Positions 26,095 to 37,900 of a stretch of 64,000 bases of DNA are shown here, piece after piece; the stretch's first letter is position 1, and each line of letters opens with the position of its first letter. The stretch spans positions 19,386 through 83,385 of the forward strand of contig JAJBAV010000009.1 of NCBI GenBank assembly GCA_020532085.1, written 5' to 3'. The stretch comes from Candidatus Cloacimonadota bacterium. Lineage in GTDB: Bacteria > Cloacimonadota > Cloacimonadia > Cloacimonadales > Cloacimonadaceae. The position numbers and the translations under genes are program-made. The notes below the pieces were generated by a model. The model did no database searches, was not told where the DNA came from, and saw only the letters and a list, made by a program, of their open reading frames with translations.

Positions 26095-27014
26095 TCCCCC
26101 TGGTCACGCTGGAAGGGCCCACCGCCTCGGGAAAATCCGATCTGGCCTTGCGCCTGGCCCAGGAACTGGACACGGAGATCATCTCCGCGGATTCGCGCCA
26201 GGTTTACCGGCTTCTGGATATCGGCACGGCCAAGCCCTCCGCCGCGGACCTGATGGCGGTAAAGCACCATTTGATCGGCATAATCGAACCTTCGGAGAGC
26301 TACAACGCCGGCAGGTTCATCGCCGACGCCTCGGAAGCCATTGAAACGCTGCACCGGCAGGGGAGGATCCCGCTGATCTGCGGCGGTACGGGACTCTATG
26401 TGGAGTCCTTGCTGCAAGGCCTCTTTCCACAGGCCGGCATCGATCCCCAGGTGCGGCGCCAGCTGCAGGAGCGTTTGCAAAGCGAGGAATTGAGCGCTTT
26501 GTATGGTGAGCTGGCCGCGCTGGATCCCGATTTTGCCGCAAAAATCAGCCGCAATGACAGGCAACGGATTCTGAGGGGTCTGGAGATCTTTGCCGCCACC
26601 GGCTTTCCCATCAGCGAACACTGGCGCCGCCAACAGCCCGGCAGCAGTTTCCGGGCTTTCCGCGTCCTCTTGGATCCACCCCGGGAACCGCTCTATGAAA
26701 GGATCAACGCCCGGACGGCCCGGATGCTGGAAGAGGGTTTGCTCGACGAGATCAGCCACGTTCTGAAAATTGGGTTTAACCCTTCCGCGCCCGGCCTTAA
26801 CAGCGTGGGCTGCAAAGAATATCTGCCGCATCTGCTGGAAGCCGCTTCCCTAAAGGATTGTTCCACCCTCGCCGCCCAGCACACCCGCAATTACGCCAAA
26901 CGCCAGTGCACCTGGTACCGCAAGCGCAAGTTTGATTTGACATTGGGCTCCAATGTGTGTATAATATCAGAGATCCCCACACTCATTAGAGATTGGCGGA
27001 AATCTTTGCACTGA
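26091..27014 (+). CDS. miaA: tRNA dimethylallyltransferase
   Basis: Adds a dimethylallyl group to A37 of tRNAs reading UNN codons. The 307 residues contain 'GPTASGKSDLALRLA' (P-loop), 'SADSRQVYRLLDIGTAKPS', 'HHLIGI', 'ICGGTGLYVESLL' and the C-terminal 'KRQCTWYRKR' motif. The start ATG overlaps the mutL stop, so translation is probably coupled. The last 60 bases contain a consensus promoter for the next gene. Confidence 0.96.
   Translation: MIPLVTLEGPTASGKSDLALRLAQELDTEIISADSRQVYRLLDIGTAKPSAADLMAVKHHLIGIIEPSESYNAGRFIADASEAIETLHRQGRIPLICGGTGLYVESLLQGLFPQAGIDPQVRRQLQERLQSEELSALYGELAALDPDFAAKISRNDRQRILRGLEIFAATGFPISEHWRRQQPGSSFRAFRVLLDPPREPLYERINARTARMLEEGLLDEISHVLKIGFNPSAPGLNSVGCKEYLPHLLEAASLKDCSTLAAQHTRNYAKRQCTWYRKRKFDLTLGSNVCIISEIPTLIRDWRKSLH
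26937..26965 (+). promoter_or_regulatory. Consensus sigma-70-type promoter inside miaA 3' end
   Basis: TTGACA at 26937-26942 and TATAAT at 26960-26965 with a 17-bp spacer; both hexamers match the consensus perfectly. It would start transcription near 26972, about 50 bases before the parvulin start at 27022. Confidence 0.85.
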
Positions 27015-27021
27015 GGAATGA

Positions 27022-27852
27022 ATGCATCTGGTCGCGAAGGTCTTTGACCTGATTATCACAGAGGACGAAGTCCTCACGGAAAGCGAAAAGCTGATCGGGC
27101 AGAACGGCCCGCTGGCTTTGGTCCAAGCCTTGAACCGGGTGATAGACCGCTGTCTGCTTCTGCATGAAGCACTGCGGGCCGGCATCCAAGTCACGGAGGA
27201 CGAATTTGACAGCGCCTTGCTGGAGACCCTGGAGGACATCGACGAAGCCCCTCAAAACGAAGCGCAGACCCAGGACATGGAAGAGCGCATCCGGCAGAAA
27301 ATCGTGATCCGCAAATATGTGAGCCAGATCATCGGGCAAGACCATATCATCGCCGATGACCAGCTGCTGGCTTTCTATGAAGACCAACCGGAGGTTTTTT
27401 TCGCGCCGGAGGCAGTGCGGGCCTCCCATATTCTGTTCCGCAGCGATGAACCGGAGGCTTTGCGCAAAGCCACTGACTTACGCGCCCAGATTCACACTCA
27501 GGCCGATTTCGCAAATGTATGCCCCAGCCACTCGCAGTGCCCTACCGGAGCGCGTTGCGGCGATTTGGGCTGGTTTCCCCGCGGCCGCATGATCAAGGAG
27601 ATCGAAGATGTCGCCTTCGCCCTCGAACCAGGCCAGATCAGCGATGTCTTTCAAACCCGCCACGGCTATCACATCCTGTTGGTTACAGACCGTAAACTGC
27701 GTCAGCGCATACCTTTCGAAGAGATCAAGGACAGCCTCAAAGCCAGGCTGGTCCAGCTGGAAAGGGAGTATTTCCTCATCCGCCACATGAACGACCTGCG
27801 CCGAGACCACGAGGACCAGATCCAGATCCTCGACCCCCGCTTCAGCTGCTGA
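27022..27852 (+). CDS. Parvulin-type peptidyl-prolyl isomerase, probably cytoplasmic
   Basis: A 276-residue SurA/PrsA-like foldase. The N-terminal helical domain (about 1-120) has no signal sequence, unlike SurA or PrsA. The PpiC domain (about 130-235) has 'VRASHILF', 'QADFANVCPSHSQCPTGARCGDLGWFPRG' and 'GQISDVFQTRHGYHILLV', the standard order. Three or four Cys in the Gly-rich loop are unusual there. Its own consensus promoter lies in miaA. It converges on the ABC transporter ATPase with only 9 bases between stops. Confidence 0.9.
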   Translation: MHLVAKVFDLIITEDEVLTESEKLIGQNGPLALVQALNRVIDRCLLLHEALRAGIQVTEDEFDSALLETLEDIDEAPQNEAQTQDMEERIRQKIVIRKYVSQIIGQDHIIADDQLLAFYEDQPEVFFAPEAVRASHILFRSDEPEALRKATDLRAQIHTQADFANVCPSHSQCPTGARCGDLGWFPRGRMIKEIEDVAFALEPGQISDVFQTRHGYHILLVTDRKLRQRIPFEEIKDSLKARLVQLEREYFLIRHMNDLRRDHEDQIQILDPRFSC

Positions 27853-27861
27853 CCCTCATTT

Positions 27862-28602
27862 TCAGCCTTCCACCCAGGCCAGGACCTCCCGCTGGAGGTC
27901 CAACTTCTGAATCTCGCTCAAATCCTTGCCGCGTTCAAGCGTGAACGTGGCCACGAACTGGCCCGGCTGACTCCTCATCACTCGGATCTCATCGCCTAAC
28001 TTTATGGCTTCGTTGATGTCGTGGGTAACGAGTATGATGCTCAACTTCAACTCTTTAGCGATATATCCAAGCCAGTTTTGCAGTTGCAATCTGGTGATGG
28101 CATCCAGGCTGGCGAAGGGCTCGTCGAGCAGCAGCAGTTCCGTGTCCATCATGCAGGTGCGTAGAAAAGCCGCTCGCTGGCGCAGACCGCCGCTGAGCTG
28201 GTAGGGCAGGTGCGCGGCGTGATCCTCCAGCCCGAAGACCGGCAGCAGTTCCTTCACCCGTGATTTGGCGGTCTTTACGTCACCGCCTTTGATCCGCACG
28301 GGAATCAGGGCGTTTTCCGATACGTTCAGCCAGGGAAAGAGCAGGTCGTCCTGGGGCATATAGCCCAGGCAGCCGCTTTTGCCGGTGATCTCATCGTCCC
28401 GGAAAAAGATCTCTCCGGAATCGGGCCGGGTGATCCCGGCCAGCAGTTCCAGAAACGTGCTTTTGCCACAGCCACTGCTTCCCACCACGCATACGAAGCT
28501 CTGCGCCCGCATCTCGAAATCAACCTCGCGCAGGATCAGTTGAGGCTGCCCATGCAGCAGGAAGGATTTGCTTAGCTTACGGGCCCTGAGGATCGGCTGC
28601 AT
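27862..28602 (-). CDS. ABC transporter ATP-binding protein (nitrate/sulfonate/thiamine-precursor type)
   Basis: About 246 residues. Walker A 'GSSGCGKSTFLELLAG', Q-loop 'MPQDDLLFPWLN', signature 'LSGGLRQRAAFLRT', Walker B 'LLLLDEPFASLD' and the switch His in 'LVTHDINEAI' are all present, so it is an active ATPase of the SsuB/TauB/ThiZ class. The start at 28602 overlaps the end of the binding-protein gene by 26 bases. No permease gene follows or precedes, so it must work with a permease encoded elsewhere or be a relic. Confidence 0.92.
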   Translation of the reverse strand: MQPILRARKLSKSFLLHGQPQLILREVDFEMRAQSFVCVVGSSGCGKSTFLELLAGITRPDSGEIFFRDDEITGKSGCLGYMPQDDLLFPWLNVSENALIPVRIKGGDVKTAKSRVKELLPVFGLEDHAAHLPYQLSGGLRQRAAFLRTCMMDTELLLLDEPFASLDAITRLQLQNWLGYIAKELKLSIILVTHDINEAIKLGDEIRVMRSQPGQFVATFTLERGKDLSEIQKLDLQREVLAWVEG

Positions 28603-29578
28603 CAGGCAGAAACTCGTTTGTGAAGGCCGCCAGGGCCTCCACGCCAGTGGTGATGATCCCCTTGCGTAGCATCCAGTCGGCAAAATTCTTCCAGATTACC
28701 GGGTTTTGCTGGCCCCAGCGGGGAGCATCGGCTTGGAACTGGCTGCTGAGATACTCCAGGCTGGCCTTCACTAGCTCAGGGTCAAGCTCCGGGACCGCCC
28801 GGGAAAATACTTCAGCGCTTTCGGCGGGGTCTTTGACGCAGAATTCGTAGCCCTTGGTTGTGGCCGCCAGGAACTTGCGCATCAAATCCTGGTCCGAATT
28901 GGCCAGCAGATCGCTGGTGATAAGCACCGGCGTGTAGAAATCGAAGATGGGGTCGATCTCCCGGGCGGGGATGAAGTTAATGTCGATGCCTTTCAGCCGG
29001 GCCTGGACGCCGTCCCATCCGTGGTAGATCCACTCAAAATCGGCGTTCTTGCCAATTGTGGTGAAGAAATCGGTAACTCCATGCACCACTTCCACGCTTT
29101 CGAAATCCGCATCGCTGCTCTCCATCACCTGCTGCAGGATCCCCAGTTCGGAAGGCCAGCCGGAGCTGCCGTACCTTTTCCCGCTGAATTCCTTCGGGGA
29201 AGTGATGCCTGATTCTTTCAGGGACGCGAATCCGGAAGTGTTGTGCTGGATCACCGCGGCCAGGGATTTCACCTGAACACCCTGGGAGCGGGCGATGGTT
29301 ACGCTTTCCTGATAGCTGAAGCCAAACTCCGCCTGCCCCATGGCCACGATCTTTTCCGCCGTGTTTTCACCCGGTTGGATGATCTCCACATCCAGGCCCT
29401 GTTCTTTGTAATAGCCCAGATCACGGGCCACATAAACCCCGGCATGGTTGGTGTTTGGGGTCCAGTCCAGCACCAGGCGTACCTTGCGGAGTTCGGGCCC
29501 CTCATTTTTTTGCTTGCAGCCGGCAAAAGCTAGCAGCAGAACAAGGATCAGCATGATACTAAGAATTTTGTTATTCAA
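28577..29578 (-). CDS. ABC transporter substrate-binding lipoprotein, NMT1/THI5 (ThiY-like) family
   Basis: A 333-residue lipoprotein: 'LLLAFAGCKQ' is a lipobox with Cys at about residue 21. The mature part opens with 'VRLVLDWTPNTNHAGVYVARDLGYY', the hallmark of pyrimidine-precursor (HMP) binding proteins of the NMT1/THI5 family. Further 'GQAEFGFSYQESVTIAR' and 'KRYGSSGWPSELGIL' fit the two-lobed fold. The start codon is TTG with GGGAG upstream. The ATPase gene overlaps its 3' end. A thiamine-precursor ligand is likely but not proven; no TPP riboswitch is visible upstream. Confidence 0.88.
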   Translation of the reverse strand: MNNKILSIMLILVLLLAFAGCKQKNEGPELRKVRLVLDWTPNTNHAGVYVARDLGYYKEQGLDVEIIQPGENTAEKIVAMGQAEFGFSYQESVTIARSQGVQVKSLAAVIQHNTSGFASLKESGITSPKEFSGKRYGSSGWPSELGILQQVMESSDADFESVEVVHGVTDFFTTIGKNADFEWIYHGWDGVQARLKGIDINFIPAREIDPIFDFYTPVLITSDLLANSDQDLMRKFLAATTKGYEFCVKDPAESAEVFSRAVPELDPELVKASLEYLSSQFQADAPRWGQQNPVIWKNFADWMLRKGIITTGVEALAAFTNEFLPDAADPQGP

Positions 29579-29608
29579 TTTATTGCTCCCTATGATATGA
29601 TATAAAAC

Positions 29609-32007
<2,399 letters not shown>

Positions 32008-32252
32008 GCACTTTGCCGGGAGTGGGCAGATCGTTTGCCCAGATGAAGTGTGAACTGACACCCAAAGCTGCAAGTTGTGGCCCAAGGGGAAAGTGGGGAC
32101 AAGTCTTTGAATGATTGTTAATTGCGATGGACAGGCTTTGGAGATGGCGGTGTGGCAAAACAAAAATCTCTTTCCGCGCCGCAGGCTGGTCTGGGGGCAA
32201 AGAATCCCAAGCTGGCAGAAATCCGCCAGGATCGGGCTCGGCTGCCGCTGAT

Positions 32253-34349
32253 TCAGCGCAGGAGAATAACCCGCCGGGTTTGCGCCTCAGTTCCGTTGTT
32301 TACCCGGAGCAGATAAAGTCCGTTGGGGGCAGGTTTGCCCTGGCCGTCCTGTCCGTCCCAAGCCAGGTTTTCCACACGGCCAGCTTCCAAAATGGTATCA
32401 CTGAGGTCGCGAACCAGTTGCCCGCGCACATTGAACACCTGGACACGGTAACGGTCCCGATCCTTGGCGCAAAAAGAGATCTGCACTTCTTTCGAAGCGG
32501 GATTGGGATAGCAGCGCAAGTCCAGGCTGACGGCCGGAACCAAGTGGGGATCTGAACTGGCAACGCCGTCATAGCGATAGACCTGAAATCCCGCCGTCAG
32601 GCAGATCCAGACGCCGCCGTCGGTATCCGAAAAAACCGACCAGACCCATGAATCCTGGAGCTGGGAGTTGGACTGATTCCAGACCTGCCAGTCCGTGCCG
32701 TCGAAGATTCCGACCCCGTGGATGCCGAGACCTACCCAGACCCGGCCCAGCGCGTCAAAGCCCAGTTCGCAGTCTCCATAGGTTCCACTGCCTGTGGAGG
32801 GCACTGCCCAGGCGGACCAGGTGCCGTTTTCACAGCGGCAGAGTTGTGGGCCATTGCGAACCCAGATCCTGTTCTGGGCATCGCAGGCGAGGGCGCTGAA
32901 GCCCTGGGGTTCGAAGGGGGCGTTGAGATGGTTGTAGACCTGCCAGTTTCCGTTGTCGTTCACCGCGATGCCATCGTTGGTCAGCATCCACATCCGGCCT
33001 TGCTGGTCTTTGGTGATGTCATCGATCAAGTCTCCCGGCAGGCCGGAATTCTGGGAGCTGTAGTGCTGCCAGACGTCGTTTTGGCGGATGTAGAGGCCAT
33101 TGCCGTTGGATCCGATCCAAGGGTTGCCCTGGCCGTCGAATTCCAGGCAGGTATAGTGGTAATAGTCTTCCAGATCGGGCAGCTCAAACGTAGACCAGCA
33201 GTAGCCATCGAGGAACAGGACTACATGGCTGCGGGTTAGCGCCCAGAGAAATCCGTCGGCATCGATTTCCAGATCCATTACCCCGTACTGCAGTTGAGGG
33301 TCCGTGGTTTCATCCAGGAACTGCCACTGGGTTCCGTCAAAAATGCTGATGCCGCCGTTGATCTGTCCGATCCAGAGCTTGTTCTGGCTGTCGCGCAGAC
33401 TTGAGCTGGCGGGATAGACGTTGCCGACCTGATAGGAGCCAGCCAGTTCCGTGTGGAGGCGGAACAACCTGTCCGAAGAGTAATAGACCGCGCCGCCGGA
33501 ATCGACGGCGACCTCACGCAGAGATCCGGATTCCTCATACATCGACCAGCCCTGGGAGTCCAGCCGGTATAGGTCGCCATAACAGATCACATAGAGGTTG
33601 TTCTGGCTGTCCACGTCAGCTGTGTAAAAGTAAAGCCAGTTGTCGCCGATGCCTGGATCGAGAATGGCGGCCCACCTGGACCCGTCGTACTTGCTCAGGT
33701 TCGAAGCTCCCACCCAGATGTTGTTTTGCCTGTCTTCGAGGATGAATTTGATCTGTCCGGTGACATGGTAGTCAGTTTGTGTCCAGTTGACCCCATCATA
33801 GCAAGCCAGACTGGAGTTGAGCTCCAAAGTCCCGATCCAAACCCTGTCCAGATGGTCGATCTCGATCACCTGGATTTCCATGTCGTCCAGGGGTGTGTTG
33901 AAGGTGTTGAAATGGGTCCAGGTGGAGAAATCGTATTTGAACAAACCGTGGGTGCAGCCCAGCCAGAGATTGCCGGCGGAATCCTTGTGGATGGCGCTGA
34001 TCCAGCCCGGATCGACCGGCGCAGTGGATAGATCGAAGCTCTGCCAGGTGCTGTCGCCATCGAAAGTGGTCAGCGAATGCAAACCGCCGATCCAGAGAAG
34101 GCCGTCGTTGTCATAGTAAAGGCTGAGCAGTGTGGCTTCCTGCAAGCCGGAATTGAAGGTATAGAAAATCTCAATTTCCTGGGTGAGGCGGTCGATGCGG
34201 CCCAAGCCGGGATAGTTGATGTAATAGATATGGTTCGGGGTGGCTATCATATTCCCTTTCACAGTGGGGAAGCTGTGCAGTTCCCATTGGGCGGCCGGAA
34301 TGGCCGCAACGGCGAAAAGGAACAGCAACGCCATGACGGCTGTCTTCAT
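32253..34349 (-). CDS. Secreted beta-propeller (Reg_prop-like) protein with C-terminal sorting-type tail
   Basis: About 698 residues with a signal peptide (about 1-19). The body is a run of repeats such as 'LLWIGGLHSLTTFDGDSTW', 'NLWLGCTHGLFKYD', 'NIWVGASNLSKYDGSRW' and 'KLWIGQINGGISIFDGTQW', spaced about 40-50 residues. These are Reg_prop/two-component-propeller-type blades, here without a kinase. The end has 'CYPNPASKEVQISF', 'FNVRGQLVRDL' and 'WDGQDGQGK'. Start 34349 has AGGAAGG. It is probably a surface or periplasmic propeller of two rings; the ligand is unknown. Confidence 0.85.
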   Translation of the reverse strand: MKTAVMALLFLFAVAAIPAAQWELHSFPTVKGNMIATPNHIYYINYPGLGRIDRLTQEIEIFYTFNSGLQEATLLSLYYDNDGLLWIGGLHSLTTFDGDSTWQSFDLSTAPVDPGWISAIHKDSAGNLWLGCTHGLFKYDFSTWTHFNTFNTPLDDMEIQVIEIDHLDRVWIGTLELNSSLACYDGVNWTQTDYHVTGQIKFILEDRQNNIWVGASNLSKYDGSRWAAILDPGIGDNWLYFYTADVDSQNNLYVICYGDLYRLDSQGWSMYEESGSLREVAVDSGGAVYYSSDRLFRLHTELAGSYQVGNVYPASSSLRDSQNKLWIGQINGGISIFDGTQWQFLDETTDPQLQYGVMDLEIDADGFLWALTRSHVVLFLDGYCWSTFELPDLEDYYHYTCLEFDGQGNPWIGSNGNGLYIRQNDVWQHYSSQNSGLPGDLIDDITKDQQGRMWMLTNDGIAVNDNGNWQVYNHLNAPFEPQGFSALACDAQNRIWVRNGPQLCRCENGTWSAWAVPSTGSGTYGDCELGFDALGRVWVGLGIHGVGIFDGTDWQVWNQSNSQLQDSWVWSVFSDTDGGVWICLTAGFQVYRYDGVASSDPHLVPAVSLDLRCYPNPASKEVQISFCAKDRDRYRVQVFNVRGQLVRDLSDTILEAGRVENLAWDGQDGQGKPAPNGLYLLRVNNGTEAQTRRVILLR

Positions 34350-34981
34350 CTTGCACCTTCCTGTAGTCCTGATAGGGCGGTTAATACTTGCCCGACCGGA
34401 TGCTTGTAGCTCAGGGCTCAACCCTGGACCGCCAGGCATCCATGTCCAGGTAGAACTCGTCTCCAGCTCCATATAAAAATGTAAGCAATTTCTGCTCACA
34501 TCAAAAGATTATTTTTAGAAGATTAAAAAAAGACACTAGAAAGTGCTTTGGAGATAAAGGCTCATATTCAAATAGAGTGGGTGGTGCTGCCTTGATCCCA
34601 GAGACGGTTACCCCGCGGAGTATTGAAGCGATACAGCCTGTCCGTAAAGGCCCTGTTCCGGGTTCCGTATGCGCCTCCCGCCTGATCTCCGCGTTTGATG
34701 CGATGATCTGGCGGGAGGCGAGGGAGGGGGATGGACGTGAGCGCTCAGGGTGTGGCTGACAGGATATTGTGGTGGCCAGGAATGTACGGCTCTCTTTTGA
34801 AATCTAATGGGTGTAGGCCGTCACCAGGAGTTCCATGCCGCCCAAGCCGGCGGTAACGAAGTACTGATAGGCATCCAGAATGAAGGACTGGACAGAGCTG
34901 AAAGAAAAAGGCTTGACTTATTTCACCCCTGTGAAGGAGTATGTTTCATGCAAATCAAAGCCACCGAACAGGGATGAAAGC
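34350..34981. other. Intergenic gap with repeat and possible gene remnant
   Basis: Between two divergent secreted-protein genes. It holds a palindrome at 34672-34720. It also holds a short minus-strand open segment at 34804-34917 that reads like the end of a protein ('SFILDAYQYFVTAGLGGME') but has no start or ribosome site. A degraded relative of the GGCTC leader lies near 34561. A TTGACT at about 34914 is a weak promoter candidate for the plus-strand gene. Confidence 0.4.
34672..34720. repeat. CGCCTCCCGCC palindrome
   Basis: CGCCTCCCGCC pairs with GGCGGGAGGCG, then one T-T mismatch and GATC/GATC, around a loop of about 17 bases. A half-copy lies at 51935-51968. Confidence 0.75.
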
Positions 34982-37900
34982 ATGAAAAAAATAGTCTTGG
35001 CAGCCTGGCTGTGTCTGCTGGCGGCTCTGGCCCCGGCAATAATCATCGAAAACGGATCTTTGCGCGACTTCCTTATGGGCAGCGAACCCGCCTGCGCTTA
35101 TGACAACTGGATCTCGCATCTGGCCGAAGGCATAGCCAGCCCGAATTACAACCTCTACGCCCCCTACGATGTTCAAACCAACGGATTTGGCAACTTCCGC
35201 CTGCCCACGGCCACCGATCTGATCTATTGGAACAACATGGCGGACCTCTTTGTGGCCGGAGACTACGACGGCGCGCAGGCCATCCTGACGGCGAACAGCG
35301 CCCCCTTTGAGATCGTGCAGCTCAACGATACAGATACCGGCCGCACTTATGTCATGCTACGCGAGATACCCAACCCTGGCTATTTTGATGACAATGGAAC
35401 GCTGGCTGAATATGACGATGAATGGGGCGCATTCACCTATGGTTGGGGGCTCTTCATCTACAATCCCCAAGGCAGCAAGCCCATCATCATCACCGTTCCT
35501 CATCCCTGTGACGACTTTCCCACCCCTGCCACGGGGTACGAAGCCCTGAATGTTTGGGATGCCCGCTATCTGCTGATCAACGGTTCTGGCCGCGAGGTGC
35601 GCTGGACCAATGAGGGCAGTTACACCAATTCCAAATCCCTGGCTGATCCCCTGCGCAACGCCATTCATCCCTTCAACACGCTTTATAAGAAGTTTGCCGA
35701 TTCCATCCGCGCCCTCTTCGGCCTTCGGGAGTTTTCCGCCCAGATCCACTCCTACGATTGGAACCGGCACCAGGGCTATGCCAATTGCCAGATTTCGGCC
35801 GGTAATCCGCGGCCCTGCCCCAATCTGCCCATCCGCGACCTTTCCCCGCTCAAGCGAGATCTGATCAACGCCGGCCAGCATCTGATGATTCCCGCCAACA
35901 CCGTGGGCATCCATGCGGATGTCTGGCTGAACGATTTTTACAGCGTGAACTACAGCACCCACGACTTCACTTTCTCGGATGGCGAGAATGCCTATCCCGT
36001 GAACGATCAGGTGGACCTGCCGGCCTACACGCAAAATCAGCACATGCTTTACACCCAAAGCGGAACCACGGATTATGACATCTATGAGCCCTTCTTCCAC
36101 CTGGAAATGGACGAATTGCCAAACTGCTATGATGAAACGGACAACGTGTATCGTTGGTTCTATGGCTGGGATGCAGCCAGCCAGAACTGGGACATGGAAG
36201 GGCTCTTCAGCCGTTTCATGGACTATTACGGCCGCTGGGTTTACGATCTGGAACCGGTTCTGGTGGATATGTTCGCCCTGAACGACGATCAAACCCCGCC
36301 CACTCCGGGGAACCTTACAGTGCACAATCAATCCCTCAACAGCGTTACCCTCAGCTGGGCCAAAAGCCACGGTTTCGATTTTGACAGCTACGAGATCCTC
36401 TATGCCACGGAACCCATAAGCACAGACAATTTCCAGATCTTCAACCGGGCGAACAACTCTTTCCTCGCCTCGCCCGACTGCGAGATGATCACCGTTCCCA
36501 ACCTGGCCAACGCCAACCCCTATTATTTCAAGATCCGCGCCAAAGACAAAAACGGCAACGTCTCCGCGCTTTCGAACGAGGTGAACACCAACCTCGCTCC
36601 CGCCAATATAACCGCTTTCACCGCCCACGGTCTGGACGGCACGGTGCGTCTCTACTGGCAGGTGAACGGCCAGACCAACAACCAGGGCTTCAAGATCTAC
36701 CGCCGTGACGCCGTAAGCAACTTCACCCTGGTGGATTCATGGCTCACCAATCCGGCCCTGGCCAATCCCACCGCCAACAGCTTTGAATGGTGGGATAACG
36801 AGGTAACCAACGGCAGCGCATACACCTACAAGATTAGCAGCACCAACTTCCTTGAAGTGGAGTATTTCCACAATTATCCCGCCAGCGCGGCACCCCGGCC
36901 CATCCATGCCGTCACCATCAGCAACATGGCCGGCACGCTTTCCGATCAGGTGTTCTTCAGCGCAAATCCTTTCGCCACCGACGGCAACGACGCGTACTGG
37001 GATGTAACGAAAGGCAACCCCGGTACCACTTATGTCTGGAACGCCTTCTACGAACAGTATTGGAGCACCAACGGCACCAATCTGTCGCGGGAAGTGAAAG
37101 GGGATTACGATTCGGACAACCAGATCAAGACCTGGGTGCTCCGGGTGCGCAGTGATCAGCTGGAAACGCTCAACATCACGGCATCCGGCAACTTCAGCCG
37201 GGCGGAAAAGCTCTATTTGCAGGATGGCGGCACCTACCACAACCTGCTGGCCGGACCCTACCAATACAGCAACGCCAACTCGAATGTTCGAACCATGACT
37301 CTGCACTGGGGGAACATGCAGCCCCGGGCTACCTTTGCCTCGCTGGAAAACAAAGTCTATCAGGGCGGCAACAATGTTACATTTGGCTGGAGTTTCCAGT
37401 ATCCCTTCCTCATCGACCATGCCGAGATCTCGGTGATCAACGCTTCCGACAGCCTGCTGCTCTCGGACACCGTGCCGCCCACCCAGACCAGCTTTCCCTG
37501 GCTGGTGCCGGCAAGCGTGGCTGAAATGCAGGACTGTCGTTTCGTGGTGGACATTGTGGCAGTGGATGGCGTGCGCAGCAGGTATCTTTCCCCCTATCGT
37601 TTTTCCCTGCTTCCCCAGATGATCCTTGCTTACAACGAACCCGGCTTGAAGATGCGCTCCAATCCCTGGCTGAATACTGATCTCAGCTTCGATCAGGTTT
37701 TCGGTCCCTCGCTTGCGTATCAGTTGACCCCGGATGGCGGCTGGGGCATGACGGAAGATTACGACTTCGGCACTGCCTACTGGGTGATGACCGATGACGT
37801 TAGTTTCTACAGCAACACCATGCCGCTCCAAAACGGAACCTATTACCTTGATTTAGCGCCTGGCTGGAACTTTTTGCCCAATCCCCACCTCTGCGCCTAT

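Noticed and set aside
29579..29608. TPP riboswitch upstream of the ThiY-like gene
   Set aside because: Only 30 bases separate it from xerD, and none of the conserved TPP-aptamer blocks can be seen.
34756..34778. Sequence resembling an Agrobacterium T-DNA border (TGACAGGATATTGTGGTG)
   Set aside because: It lacks two bases of the core and stands alone, with no mobilisation genes nearby; probably chance.
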